Source of the DNA: Pseudomonas putida NBRC 14164
GTDB lineage: Bacteria > Pseudomonadota > Gammaproteobacteria > Pseudomonadales > Pseudomonadaceae
Reading direction: 5' to 3'
Assembly: GCF_000412675.1 (NCBI RefSeq)
Contig: NC_021505.1
Coordinates: 676,501-740,500 of the forward strand
DNA length: 64,000 bases
The notes under the pieces were generated by a model. It searched no databases. It had not been told where the DNA came from and was given only the letters and a program-made list of their open reading frames with translations. Both the position numbers and the translations under genes were made by a program. Numbering within the stretch: the stretch's first letter is position 1; each line of letters begins with the position of its first letter. Below, in pieces: positions 1-8,881 of the stretch.

Positions 1-1
1 C

Positions 2-823
2 ATTGCCGTCTTCGACAATGACGGCACGCTATGGAGCGAGCAGCCGCTGTATTTTGAGGTGTTGTTTGCCCTTGATGAGGTCAAAAGACTCGCACCGCAA
101 CACCCGGAATGGACCAGCCAGCAGCCGTTCAAGGCCGTTCTGGAGGGCGACCAGAAGGCTTTGAGTGACAGCGGCATGGACGGCATGCTCAAGATCGTCG
201 CCGCCACTCATGCCGGGGTCAGCACCGAGGCGTTTATCGCCAATACCCAGCGTTGGCTGGCAACGGCCGTACACCCTCGCACCCACAGGCCGTACACCGA
301 GATGGTCTTCCAGCCCATGCTCGAACTTTTGCAGTACCTGCGGGCCAACGGTTTCAGGACCTACATCGTCTCGGGCGGTGAGGTGGCGTTCATGCGTGCA
401 TTCGCAGAGGAAGTCTACGGGGTGCCGCCAGAGCAGGTGATCGGCACCACGCTGCAGGCTCGCTTCATCGATGACAACGGCAAACTGTCGATCGAACGTC
501 TGCCCAAGTTGCTGCACAACGACGATGGCCCAGGCAAGCCGGTGAGCATCGATGCCCATATCGGCCGTCGCCCGATCTTCGCCTTTGGCAACTCCGACGG
601 CGACTTGCAAATGCTGCAATGGACCATGGCTGGCGACGGCAAGCGCTTTGCCGGCCTGGTCCATCACACCGACGCGACACGCGAATGGGCCTATGACCGC
701 GACAGCAAGGTCGGGCGCTTGGACAAGGCGCTGGATGCCGCCAAGGGTGCGAACTGGACCGTGGTCGATATGGCCCGCGAGTGGCAGCGCATCTACCCAT
801 TCGAAAGCAACCAGGCTCAATGA
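2..823 (+). CDS. HAD-family phosphatase, 5' end cut by window edge
   Basis: The visible 273 residues open directly into a HAD motif I (FDNDGTLW, with the nucleophile and acid/base aspartates), so only a short N-terminus is missing. Further on are a motif II-like serine (TYIVSGG) and a motif IV-like acidic pair (FAFGNSDGDLQML). This layout fits a phosphoserine-phosphatase-like hydrolase of small phosphorylated metabolites. The substrate cannot be read from sequence. No signal peptide can be judged because the start lies outside the window. A sulfatase gene follows 98 nt downstream on the same strand, so co-transcription is plausible but unproven. Confidence 0.85.
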   Translation: MAVFDNDGTLWSEQPLYFEVLFALDEVKRLAPQHPEWTSQQPFKAVLEGDQKALSDSGMDGMLKIVAATHAGVSTEAFIANTQRWLATAVHPRTHRPYTEMVFQPMLELLQYLRANGFRTYIVSGGEVAFMRAFAEEVYGVPPEQVIGTTLQARFIDDNGKLSIERLPKLLHNDDGPGKPVSIDAHIGRRPIFAFGNSDGDLQMLQWTMAGDGKRFAGLVHHTDATREWAYDRDSKVGRLDKALDAAKGANWTVVDMAREWQRIYPFESNQAQ

Positions 824-921
824 AAGAGAACCGCAGGGCACAGGGAACCAGCCAAGCAGTAGGTCGATCGTGCACGTAGTCGTGGCCAACGCCAGTAGAC
901 GTGATATGGAGAAACCGCCCC

Positions 922-2487
922 ATGAAGTCCAGCAGAAGATGGATAACCACATTCGCGCTAGCCGCTACTGCAGCGGTGAGCGTGTGCACGGCAACCGCCG
1001 CGGAAAAGCCCAATATCCTGGTGATATTCGGCGATGACATTGGCCAGACCAACATCAGCGCCTATGGCAAGGGCGTGGTCGGCTATCAGACGCCCAACAT
1101 TGACCGCATCGGCCAGGAAGGCATGCTGTTCACTGACTATTACGCCGAGAACAGCTGCACCGCTGGGCGTTCTTCCTTCATCACCGGGCAGACACCGCTG
1201 CGCACCGGCTTGTCCAAGGTCGGCATGCCTGGTGTGCCCGTGGGTTTGCAGGCGCGCGATGTCACCATCGCCCAGGCGCTCAAGGCGCAGGGCTATGCCA
1301 CTGGCCAGTTCGGCAAGAACCATTTGGGCGACCGGGATGAATACCTGCCGACCAATCATGGCTTCGACGAGTTTTTCGGCAACCTGTATCACCTGAACGC
1401 CGAGGAAGAGCCGGAGCGTGAACTGTGGCCCAAGGATGATGAGGCATTCGTCAAGGCTACCTCGCCACGGGGTGTGATTAAGTCGAGCGCCGATGGCAAG
1501 ATCGAGGATACCGGTGCGTTGACCAAGTCGCGCATGGAGACCATCGACGACGAGACCACCCAGGCGGCAATCAACTTCATCGACAAACAAGCCAAGGCTG
1601 ACAAGCCGTTCTTCGTGTGGATGAACACCACCCGTATGCACCTTTATACCCACGTGCGCGAGTCGATGCGCGGGCAGAGCGGTATGCAGGGCAATGAGTA
1701 TGCAGATGGCATGGTCGAGCACGACGGTGACGTGGGCAAACTGCTCAAGACCCTCGATGATCTGAAGATCGCCGACAACACCATCGTGGTTTACACCACC
1801 GACAACGGCCCTAACCAGTTCTCCTGGCCTGATGCCGCGACCACACCGTTCCGCAACGAGAAGAACTCCAACTGGGAAGGCGCCTACCGCGTGCCGGCGA
1901 TGATCCGTTGGCCTGGCAAGGTCAAGCCGGGCACGGTGTCCACCCAGATTTTCTCGGGGCTGGACTGGTTCCCGACACTGCTGGCCGCAGCCGGTGACAC
2001 TGGCATCAAGGACCGTTTGCTCAAGGGCGCCGATGTGGGTGGCAAGAACTTCAAGGTGCATCTGGACGGTTACAACCAGCTGGACTACCTGACCGGCAAA
2101 GCGGACAAGAGCGCACGTAGCGAATTCTATTACTTCAACGATGACGGTGAACTGGTGTCGATGCGCTTCGGCGACTGGAAGCTGGTGTTCTGCGAACAGC
2201 GCGCCCCCGGTGGTTTCGCGGTTTGGAGCGAGCCGTTCACCTGCCTGCGGGTGCCCAAGATTTTCAACTTGCGTATGGACCCGTATGAGCGCGCCGATGT
2301 GGTCTCCAACCAGTACTACGATTGGGTGACCAAGAACGACTACCTGATCTTCCAGGGTACCCGCAAGGCTGCCGCGTTCCTGCAGACATTCGTGGAGTAT
2401 CCGCCGAGTCAGCGCCCGGCAAGCTTCAGCATCGACCAGATCCGGGCTGACGTGGACAAAAAGATCGAAGAGAAGATGAAGAAGTAA
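922..2487 (+). CDS. Periplasmic sulfatase (arylsulfatase-type, family S1)
   Basis: This 521-residue protein has a signal peptide (basic start, hydrophobic stretch, ATAA before EKPN), so it should act in the periplasm. Sulfatase landmarks are the metal-binding pair in FGDDIG, the active-site string SCTAGRSS with Cys79, GKNHLGD, and the DN pair in TTDNGPN. The cysteine must be converted to formylglycine. The local motif is C-x-A-x-R rather than the common C-x-P-x-R, which could matter for which maturase acts on it. No maturase gene is in the window. I chose ATG 922 over the upstream in-frame GTG at 901 because it gives a clean signal peptide and has GGAG about 11 nt upstream. The family hydrolyses sulfate esters; the natural substrate is unknown. 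Confidence 0.88.
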   Translation: MKSSRRWITTFALAATAAVSVCTATAAEKPNILVIFGDDIGQTNISAYGKGVVGYQTPNIDRIGQEGMLFTDYYAENSCTAGRSSFITGQTPLRTGLSKVGMPGVPVGLQARDVTIAQALKAQGYATGQFGKNHLGDRDEYLPTNHGFDEFFGNLYHLNAEEEPERELWPKDDEAFVKATSPRGVIKSSADGKIEDTGALTKSRMETIDDETTQAAINFIDKQAKADKPFFVWMNTTRMHLYTHVRESMRGQSGMQGNEYADGMVEHDGDVGKLLKTLDDLKIADNTIVVYTTDNGPNQFSWPDAATTPFRNEKNSNWEGAYRVPAMIRWPGKVKPGTVSTQIFSGLDWFPTLLAAAGDTGIKDRLLKGADVGGKNFKVHLDGYNQLDYLTGKADKSARSEFYYFNDDGELVSMRFGDWKLVFCEQRAPGGFAVWSEPFTCLRVPKIFNLRMDPYERADVVSNQYYDWVTKNDYLIFQGTRKAAAFLQTFVEYPPSQRPASFSIDQIRADVDKKIEEKMKK

Positions 2488-2498
2488 CGGCAATGCCC

Positions 2499-2525
2499 GC
2501 GCCCGCCCATGGCGGGCGCATTCTT
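2499..2525 (+). terminator. Rho-independent terminator after the sulfatase gene
   Basis: A perfect 9-bp stem (GCGCCCGCC / GGCGGGCGC) with a CAT loop is followed by ATTCTTT. It starts 11 nt after the sulfatase stop codon. The T-run is short, so termination may be partial. Confidence 0.7.
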
Positions 2526-2570
2526 TCATATTCAGTGCGGACAGACCCGTGGGTCTGCTAAGGCTTGATG

Positions 2571-5099
2571 ATGCCCGCAGTTGTGAACCTTTCCCGCGCC
2601 GACAATCGCAGCACTAACGAAACTCAAGCACCGTTGCCGTGGCTGCTGCCTGCGGCGCTGCTGTTCGCGTCTGGCGGCGCAGCGCTGATCTACCAGGTGC
2701 TTTGGGTCAAGCAGTTATCTCTGGTGGTTGGGGTTGAGGTATACGCCATCACAGCTGGCATCAGTGCGTTTTTTGCGGGGCTGGCACTGGGTGGCCTGCT
2801 GTTCGGTCGCTGGGCAGACGGGCTGAGTCACCCGCTGAAACTGTATGCGGGGCTGGAGTTGGCGGTTGCGGTACTGGCCGTGGCGGCGACCCTGGGCCTG
2901 GCGCAGAGTGCGGCACTGTTTGCTCGCCTGGAGGCGAGTGTCGGCCTGCTAGCCTGGCTGCTGCCATTCAGTCTGGTCGGGCTACCGGCATTTTTGATGG
3001 GCGGAACCTTGCCTGTGCTGGTGCGTGCGCTGACCCCCACTGACGCGCAGACGGGCGAGGCGGGTGGTCGATTGTATGCCGCCAATACCGCCGGCGCGAT
3101 CTGCGGCACCTTGCTGGCGGCATTCGTCTTGCTGCCCCTGCTCGGCGTCACCGGTGCCGCCTGCGTAGCAGGGGCGTTGAACCTGCTGGCCGCGCTGGGC
3201 GCCTGGTGCGGGCGCAGGAGGGACGAGCGCACCCTGCCGAGCTCGGGCGACACTGCGCTGCCGCGCACGCCGCAGGCTCGGCTGGCCATCGCCCTGTATT
3301 GCCTGGCCGGCGGCGTGGCGCTCGGATACGAGGTGGTGTGGACGCAATCGATCGTGCAATTCATGAGCACGCGCGCCTTTGCGTTCTCGGTGGTGCTGGC
3401 CACTTACCTGGCGGGGCTGGTTCTGGGCAGTGCATTGTACGCCCGGCGCGCCGACCGCATCCGTGACCCTTGGGGCCTGTTCGCCCTGCTGATCGCGTCC
3501 GCCGGGCTGCTGGCGTTGCTGCAGATTGCCGGGCTCGGGCGTTGGCTGGTGGCCTGGCAGACGCTGCTGGAAAGCCACGTGGTGCAGCTGACCGGCAGCC
3601 AATTGGCGGGTATGTGCGCACGCTTTGCGGCTGCCGCGGTGTGCGTGGTGTTCATACCGACCACATTGCTCGGGGCGGCATTCCCCCTGGCCTTGCGCCT
3701 GGCCGTGGACAGCGGCCGGGTGGGCCGGGACGTTGGGGCGGTGGTTGCCCTCAACACCCTGGGCGGGATCATTGGCGTCATGCTCACAGGGTTTGTCCTG
3801 GTGCCTGAACTCGGGCTGGTGCGCACCTTGGCAGTACTCGCTTGCGTGGCGGCGGCGATCGGCGCCGTCGCGGCATGGCGCGGCCACGCCGTGCACAAGG
3901 GCATGCGGGCCTTGGTCTTGCTGGTGGGCGGCGCAACCCTGGTCACCGGCGTGCTCACCCCATCAGAGCGGCTGGCGCAGTTGTTGCCAGGCGCGCGGAG
4001 CGGCGAGCTGGTGTTCTACCAGGAAGGCCGCGGTGGCACGGTGGCAGTGGTCAACCAGCAGCGCCAAGGGCAAGCCTTCAACCGGCTGTACATCCAGGGT
4101 GTGTCCAACACCGGTGATGCCATGCCGTCACTGCGCTACATGCGGTTGCAGGCCTTACTGCCTTTGCTGATCCATCGTGGTGAGCCGCGCTCGGCCCTGG
4201 TGATCGGCTTCGGCACCGGCATCACCGCCGGGGCGATGCTGCGCTACCCCGGCCTGGAGCACCCGGTGGTGGCCGAACTGCTGCCGCAGGTGCTGGCCGC
4301 GGCGCCCCTGTTCTCTGGTAACTACAACGCTGTGAACGACCCACGCCTCGACATCCGCCTGCGTGATGGGCGCCGTGAGCTGTTGCGTAATGAGCAACGA
4401 TACGACGTGATCACCTTGGAGCCACCACCGCCTTCAGCGGCAGGTGTAGTCAACCTGTATTCGCGCGATTTTTACCAGTTGGCAGCCTCTCGATTGCACG
4501 AGCATGGTCTGGTAGCGCAGTGGCTACCGCTTCCCACACAGAATGACGAGGACAGTCGCTCGCTGGTACGCAGCTTTCTTGATGTGTTCCCACATGCCTC
4601 GTTGTGGACCACCGAGTTTCACGAGATGCTGTTGATCGGTTCGGCAACGCCGATGGTGCTGGATGTTTCGCGCATTCGCCAACGCTTCGAGCAATCCCAG
4701 GTTTCGGCTTCCCTGGCCCAGGTCGGCGTAAACTCGGTCGAGGCGTTGCTGGCCACCTGGGTTACCGACAGACAAGGGCTTGAGCGCTATGCCGGCGATG
4801 CACAACCGGTTACCGATGATCGGCCCCGTATCGAGTATGCGCCGTGGGTACGGCCGCATGAAATCACCCGTGTGCTGCCTGCGCTACTGGCGCTGCGGGT
4901 AGCGCCGCCCTTGGAAAACGCTAGCCCTTCGGTACAAGCCGGGGTGAATGATGAGTGGGCGCTGTTGCGTCGTTTCTATGGTTTGTCGCTATTGGCTTAC
5001 AACGGTAATCGCCAGGGCTGGATGCGCGAGGCGCGGGCCTTGGCACCGATCAGCGCCAAGAATCCTTACATGCGTTGGTTCACCGGCGGCAAGCGCTGA
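2571..5099 (+). CDS. Membrane-fused spermidine-synthase-like protein
   Basis: About 842 residues. The first ~450 are a polytopic membrane region with repeated hydrophobic helices (for example LPWLLPAALLFASGGAALIY and AITAGISAFFAGLALGGLLF). A soluble domain follows with the aminopropyltransferase/methyltransferase fold: VIGFGTG near residue 544 is the nucleotide-binding glycine loop. In true spermidine synthases an aspartate occupies the catalytic YDVI-x-x-D position; here it reads YDVITLEPPPP with Glu617. Aminopropyl transfer is therefore doubtful, and the family is best treated as of unknown reaction. ATG 2571 has AAGG 7 nt upstream; ATG 2568 is an alternative. It follows a terminator and precedes the AspT-type transporter by 83 nt. 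Confidence 0.8.
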   Translation: MPAVVNLSRADNRSTNETQAPLPWLLPAALLFASGGAALIYQVLWVKQLSLVVGVEVYAITAGISAFFAGLALGGLLFGRWADGLSHPLKLYAGLELAVAVLAVAATLGLAQSAALFARLEASVGLLAWLLPFSLVGLPAFLMGGTLPVLVRALTPTDAQTGEAGGRLYAANTAGAICGTLLAAFVLLPLLGVTGAACVAGALNLLAALGAWCGRRRDERTLPSSGDTALPRTPQARLAIALYCLAGGVALGYEVVWTQSIVQFMSTRAFAFSVVLATYLAGLVLGSALYARRADRIRDPWGLFALLIASAGLLALLQIAGLGRWLVAWQTLLESHVVQLTGSQLAGMCARFAAAAVCVVFIPTTLLGAAFPLALRLAVDSGRVGRDVGAVVALNTLGGIIGVMLTGFVLVPELGLVRTLAVLACVAAAIGAVAAWRGHAVHKGMRALVLLVGGATLVTGVLTPSERLAQLLPGARSGELVFYQEGRGGTVAVVNQQRQGQAFNRLYIQGVSNTGDAMPSLRYMRLQALLPLLIHRGEPRSALVIGFGTGITAGAMLRYPGLEHPVVAELLPQVLAAAPLFSGNYNAVNDPRLDIRLRDGRRELLRNEQRYDVITLEPPPPSAAGVVNLYSRDFYQLAASRLHEHGLVAQWLPLPTQNDEDSRSLVRSFLDVFPHASLWTTEFHEMLLIGSATPMVLDVSRIRQRFEQSQVSASLAQVGVNSVEALLATWVTDRQGLERYAGDAQPVTDDRPRIEYAPWVRPHEITRVLPALLALRVAPPLENASPSVQAGVNDEWALLRRFYGLSLLAYNGNRQGWMREARALAPISAKNPYMRWFTGGKR

Positions 5100-5182
5100 A
5101 CGCACCGGTAGATATCGGGCATGCAGGCCGCGCAGCAGGCGTATGGCTATCTACACCACGATGAGTTCAGGGACAAACGGCA

Positions 5183-6871
5183 ATGATCGAATTCGTGCTC
5201 CATGCGTTACGTGCAAACCCGGAAATTGCCGTGTTCCTGGCCATCGCATCGGGCGTTCTGATCGGGCGAGTACACATGGGCAGTTTTCACCTGGGCTCGG
5301 TTGCCGGGGCACTGCTCATGGGGCTGCTCATTGGGCAAATAGGGCTTGAGGTGCCACATGAGCTCAAATCGGTCTTCTTCGCGTTGTTCATCTACGCCGT
5401 CGGTTTCAAGAGTGGTCCTGAATTCTTCGGTAGCCTGAACCGAGGCACGCTTAAACTGGTGCTGCTCTCGGTGGTCTTGTGCGGCACTGCGCTGGCAACG
5501 ATTCTGGCGATGTACAGCGTGTATGGCTTCGATGCCGGATTCACCGCCGGGCTTGGCGCTGGCGCCCTCACTGACACGGCCATCATGGGCACGGCCAGCA
5601 GTGCCATCGCTCAATTGTCTATCGACGAGGTAGCCAAGGCGCAACTCAACAGCCATATGGCAGTGGCCTACGCCATCACCTACGTGTTCGGTACCATTGG
5701 CCTGGTGGTCTTCGTCGGCAGCATCGCTCCGCGGCTGCTACGCGTGGATTTGGCCAGCTCTGCGCGAGAGTTGGAGCGCTCACTGGGTATCGAGCAGGAG
5801 GATGCTGCCTTGAGCATTCCCTACACGCGTATCGTGGTGCGTGCACATCAACTGGTAGGGCCGGCGGCTGAGGGTAGGAGCATTGCCGATATCGAGGCCC
5901 GGCACCCCAATCTGAGTATCGAGCGGGTTGTGCGAGACGGCCGGGTGCTGGAGCGGAATGGACAATTGCGCCTACAGCGTGGTGACGTGCTTGGCGTTTA
6001 CGCCTTGCGCGAAGCCGTTGCTCAGCTCAGCCAATGGATAGGTCCCGAAGTGGATGACTCGATAGCGATGTCGTTCGCCACCCGCACGGCGCAAATTGTA
6101 CTCACCTCGCGCAAGCTGTCGGGCAGAACTCTGAGACAGATCAAGCATGAACTGGTCGGTGCCACGCGTATGGGCTGTTATATCGTCGACATCACTCGTC
6201 AGGGCCTGGATTTGCCTCTGCTGCCCGACACGGTATTGCGCCGCGGCGACGTGATTACCCTGAACGGTCGTAGCCGTAGTGTCGAAACGCTGGCCGAGCA
6301 GATGGGCCGGATTCGTCCGGTGCATCATAAGAGCGATATCGCGATCCATGCTCTGGGGTTGGTGGTGGGGTCTCTGCTCGGCATGCTGTCTACTCACATA
6401 GGCATCATCCCGGTCGAGTTGGGGGTGGGTGGCGGCGTGTTGCTGGTGGGCTTGCTGATTGGCTGGTATAACTCGCGCCACCCTGATTTCGGCGCGCTCC
6501 CGCCTGCGGCGCAGTGGGCATTTTCGGAATTCGGGCTCACGGCTTTTGGGGCGGTCGTCGGGCTGCTGGCAGGCCCCGCCGCGCTGGCTGCCATCGAAAC
6601 GCAAGGCCTGGCGCTCTTGATTTCCGGCGCAGCAGTCACCCTTATCCCGCCGGTGGTGACCTTGTATTTTGGCTATTACGTGTTGCGGCTGCACCCCTTG
6701 ATCCTGTTTGGCGCACTGGCCGGCGCGCAAACAGAAGCGGCGTCAATGAACAAAATCATCGAGCAGTCCGGCAGCAATACGCCGGTCATCGGCTTCACCG
6801 TGTGCTATGCCATCTCCAACGTTCTGCTGGCGGTCTGTGGGCCGGTGATCATTGCGCTGACCACCACCTGA
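5183..6871 (+). CDS. AspT/YidE/YbjL-type antiporter with two TrkA-C domains
   Basis: This 562-residue protein has the family layout: about five N-terminal membrane helices, two soluble TrkA-C (RCK_C) domains at about residues 200-375 (each with a run such as LQRGDVLGVYAL or LRRGDVITLNG), then about five further helices. The conserved helix-turn segments GALTDTAIMG and GAQTEAASMN occupy equivalent places in the two halves, as expected for the internal duplication. Characterised members exchange aspartate for alanine or related acids across the inner membrane; the substrate here is not deducible. ATG 5183 has AGGGA upstream. The stop codon forms part of a small inverted repeat with the stop of the convergent mechanosensitive channel gene (TGAGC...GCTCA). 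Confidence 0.85.
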   Translation: MIEFVLHALRANPEIAVFLAIASGVLIGRVHMGSFHLGSVAGALLMGLLIGQIGLEVPHELKSVFFALFIYAVGFKSGPEFFGSLNRGTLKLVLLSVVLCGTALATILAMYSVYGFDAGFTAGLGAGALTDTAIMGTASSAIAQLSIDEVAKAQLNSHMAVAYAITYVFGTIGLVVFVGSIAPRLLRVDLASSARELERSLGIEQEDAALSIPYTRIVVRAHQLVGPAAEGRSIADIEARHPNLSIERVVRDGRVLERNGQLRLQRGDVLGVYALREAVAQLSQWIGPEVDDSIAMSFATRTAQIVLTSRKLSGRTLRQIKHELVGATRMGCYIVDITRQGLDLPLLPDTVLRRGDVITLNGRSRSVETLAEQMGRIRPVHHKSDIAIHALGLVVGSLLGMLSTHIGIIPVELGVGGGVLLVGLLIGWYNSRHPDFGALPPAAQWAFSEFGLTAFGAVVGLLAGPAALAAIETQGLALLISGAAVTLIPPVVTLYFGYYVLRLHPLILFGALAGAQTEAASMNKIIEQSGSNTPVIGFTVCYAISNVLLAVCGPVIIALTTT

Positions 6872-6882
6872 GCGAACCTTGC

Positions 6883-8520
6883 TCAAGCGGTGTTTTCAGG
6901 TTTGGACGGAGCCGCATGCCACTGCTCCTTGGGCACCCATTTGGGTTGCTCCGGATCGCCAAGGTAGTGTGGGGACATGATCTGTACGCCAAACTCGTTG
7001 AACACATCCTGGATGTTGGCGTGCAGCAGGCTCAGCAGCAACGCGCGTGGTCTGGGTTCTGACGGAATGGCTTGGGCCACCAAGCGATATTCGGGGTAGA
7101 AGTCCGAAAGTGCCGTTTGGAATACCTGGGGTTGGGGCTCCTGCAGCACGCCCTCGGTGCGTCGCGCCGCTTCCAGCAGCATCGCCTCGACCTGGCGCCA
7201 GGGCGTGTCATAGCCGATGGTCACAACGGTATCGACCACATAACCTGGCCCTTGCACGATGCGTGAATAGTTCTTCGTGACCGAGGCGGTAATCATTGAG
7301 TTGGGAAGTGTCAGAACTTCGCCAAGCCCAGTGCGAATCGTCGTGGTGAACATGCCCACCTCGGTTACTGTGCCCTCATAATCGGCCACGCGCACAAATT
7401 CACCGACGCGCAGCGTGCGGGTGTAGGTCAGGATCAATCCGGCAGCGCCTTGGCCGATGACGCTGGTTGCGCCCAGCGAAATCATTAGACCGAGCAATAC
7501 TGACAGCCCCTTGAAGGCATCGGTACCTGAGCCGGGCAGATAGGGGTAGGCCATCACCAGGGCGAATAGCCAGATTCCCAGCGAAGTTAGGCGCATGGTC
7601 GGTTGCAAGGTTTCGACGGTTAGCCATTTCAACGTGCCCGGGCGTGCCATGCGCCTTAGCACGCGCTTGGAGAAGGAGCTGATGCCACGGGCGATGAAGA
7701 AGATCGACAGCGCAACGGCCAGGCCGGGCAGGGCACGCAAAATACCGCTGACCAGGTAGTCGAGAAGCTCCATCAGGTGGATATTGAGGCTTTCACCCCA
7801 AGACCGGGTATAAGGAAACTGAGAGAGCACGAAACCCAGCCATTGGTAGCAGAGCAACAACAATACCAACCAATACAGCAGCCAGAGTGAGCGGTCTATC
7901 AGGTAGTAGAGGTTTTGCAGGTCGAAAAGTTGCGTGTGACCGACCTTGAAACGCTCGGAGTGTTTGCCCATCAGCACAGCTAACAGCCCCAGGAGCTTGC
8001 GGCGACAGTAGCTTGCGGCCTTGGCCAGAATGAAAAAGATCAAAGTTGCTGCAGCGCTGTAGCCTATCGCGGTGAGCAAAAAGCGCAGGCTACGCGCCTG
8101 ACGGGTTTCCTCGACAACCAGACGAAGATTCTCGGCCGCCTGCGCGGCGGCCTCGCCCGCGGTGATGCTATCGGCCGCAGCATCCAGTGGCGTCACGATG
8201 AATGCACGGCGCCCGCCCAGCAGTACCAGGTAGCTGTGCAGGATAGGGTCGAGGCGGACGTCAAGGTCATTGGTTTCCTGGAGCGTGTCCTCGATGACCT
8301 TCTTGGCTCGCTGGGCACGCACCGCAGGTGTTTCGCCCAGCAGGGTCGCACGGAACACCAGCACCGTGCGGTTGATGACGGTCAGGGGGGCGGGCTCGGC
8401 AAGGACCCCTTCTAGCTCTGGCTGGGACTGAGGGGGGGCCGCATGGAGCAGAGGGGAAAACAGCAAGTGGTGCAAAAGTATCAGCCAAGCACCCCATCCG
8501 AACGTGCGCTTCCTGCCCAT
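6883..8520 (-). CDS. MscS-family mechanosensitive channel, long form
   Basis: The protein has 545 residues, against about 286 for E. coli MscS. An apparent signal peptide (LLHHLLFSPLLHAAPP) and a periplasmic region with a heptad-like stretch come first, then several membrane helices. The MscS core follows: a pore-helix-like run SLGATSVIGQGAAGLIL, then a beta domain containing VRVADYEGTVTEVGMFTTTI and LPNSMI. It should gate in the inner membrane under hypo-osmotic stress. Extra N-terminal helices place it near the YbdG/YnaI/MscK-like group. The gene is convergent with the AspT-type transporter and only 11 nt from it. Confidence 0.88.
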   Translation of the reverse strand: MGRKRTFGWGAWLILLHHLLFSPLLHAAPPQSQPELEGVLAEPAPLTVINRTVLVFRATLLGETPAVRAQRAKKVIEDTLQETNDLDVRLDPILHSYLVLLGGRRAFIVTPLDAAADSITAGEAAAQAAENLRLVVEETRQARSLRFLLTAIGYSAAATLIFFILAKAASYCRRKLLGLLAVLMGKHSERFKVGHTQLFDLQNLYYLIDRSLWLLYWLVLLLLCYQWLGFVLSQFPYTRSWGESLNIHLMELLDYLVSGILRALPGLAVALSIFFIARGISSFSKRVLRRMARPGTLKWLTVETLQPTMRLTSLGIWLFALVMAYPYLPGSGTDAFKGLSVLLGLMISLGATSVIGQGAAGLILTYTRTLRVGEFVRVADYEGTVTEVGMFTTTIRTGLGEVLTLPNSMITASVTKNYSRIVQGPGYVVDTVVTIGYDTPWRQVEAMLLEAARRTEGVLQEPQPQVFQTALSDFYPEYRLVAQAIPSEPRPRALLLSLLHANIQDVFNEFGVQIMSPHYLGDPEQPKWVPKEQWHAAPSKPENTA

Positions 8521-8624
8521 TTATCAGCCCCTGTGACTGCTAGTGGATTGCTTGCAGCATAGTCGGGTTCAGGCCGCTTTCTGTTGCTAGTATCAAGTCT
8601 TTGTGCACTTTCACGGAAGTTTCA

Positions 8625-8834
8625 ATGACGCTCCGCACCAGGCTGCTCGGGCTCTTCACGCGAGCTCTTTTACTGGTGCTGGGCCCGACCTACTTTGCCG
8701 TGCATAGCACATTGCACGACTCCAGATCGGTCGGGTCTGGCCAGGGCGTCTTAAAGCTGGGGCTTCCCTCAATCCAGACACCCTCCCCTCTGATAGTCCG
8801 AAAGAGCGAAACCTATTCTGCGTCTGAGCCCTAA
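8625..8834 (+). pseudogene. Broken 5' fragment of a diguanylate-cyclase gene
   Basis: The 69-codon frame begins MTLRTRLLGLF and continues LLLVLGPTYFAVHSTL. This matches the start of the complete GGDEF protein at 26734 (MTLRTKLLWQF, LLLVLGLTFFATHNVL) nearly position for position. The similarity also covers the ~30 nt upstream, including the ribosome binding region (GCACTTTCACGGAAGT versus GCACTTCGAAGGAAGT). It stops near 8715, after which the frame is unrelated and soon terminates. I read it as the leftover 5' end of a paralogous sensor gene. A functional one-helix membrane microprotein cannot be excluded. Confidence 0.6.
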
Positions 8835-8843
8835 TAAGGGCTC
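8826..8843. terminator. Stem-loop between the GGDEF fragment and the TolC-like gene
   Basis: A perfect 7-bp stem GAGCCCT/AGGGCTC with loop AATA lies 39 nt beyond the stop of the minus-strand TolC-like gene. Neither strand shows a good T-run, so it may only act as a 3'-end hairpin. Confidence 0.35.
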
Positions 8844-8881
8844 TAGTTATTCCATTCCAGACGGTATACCAGCAGAGCTTT

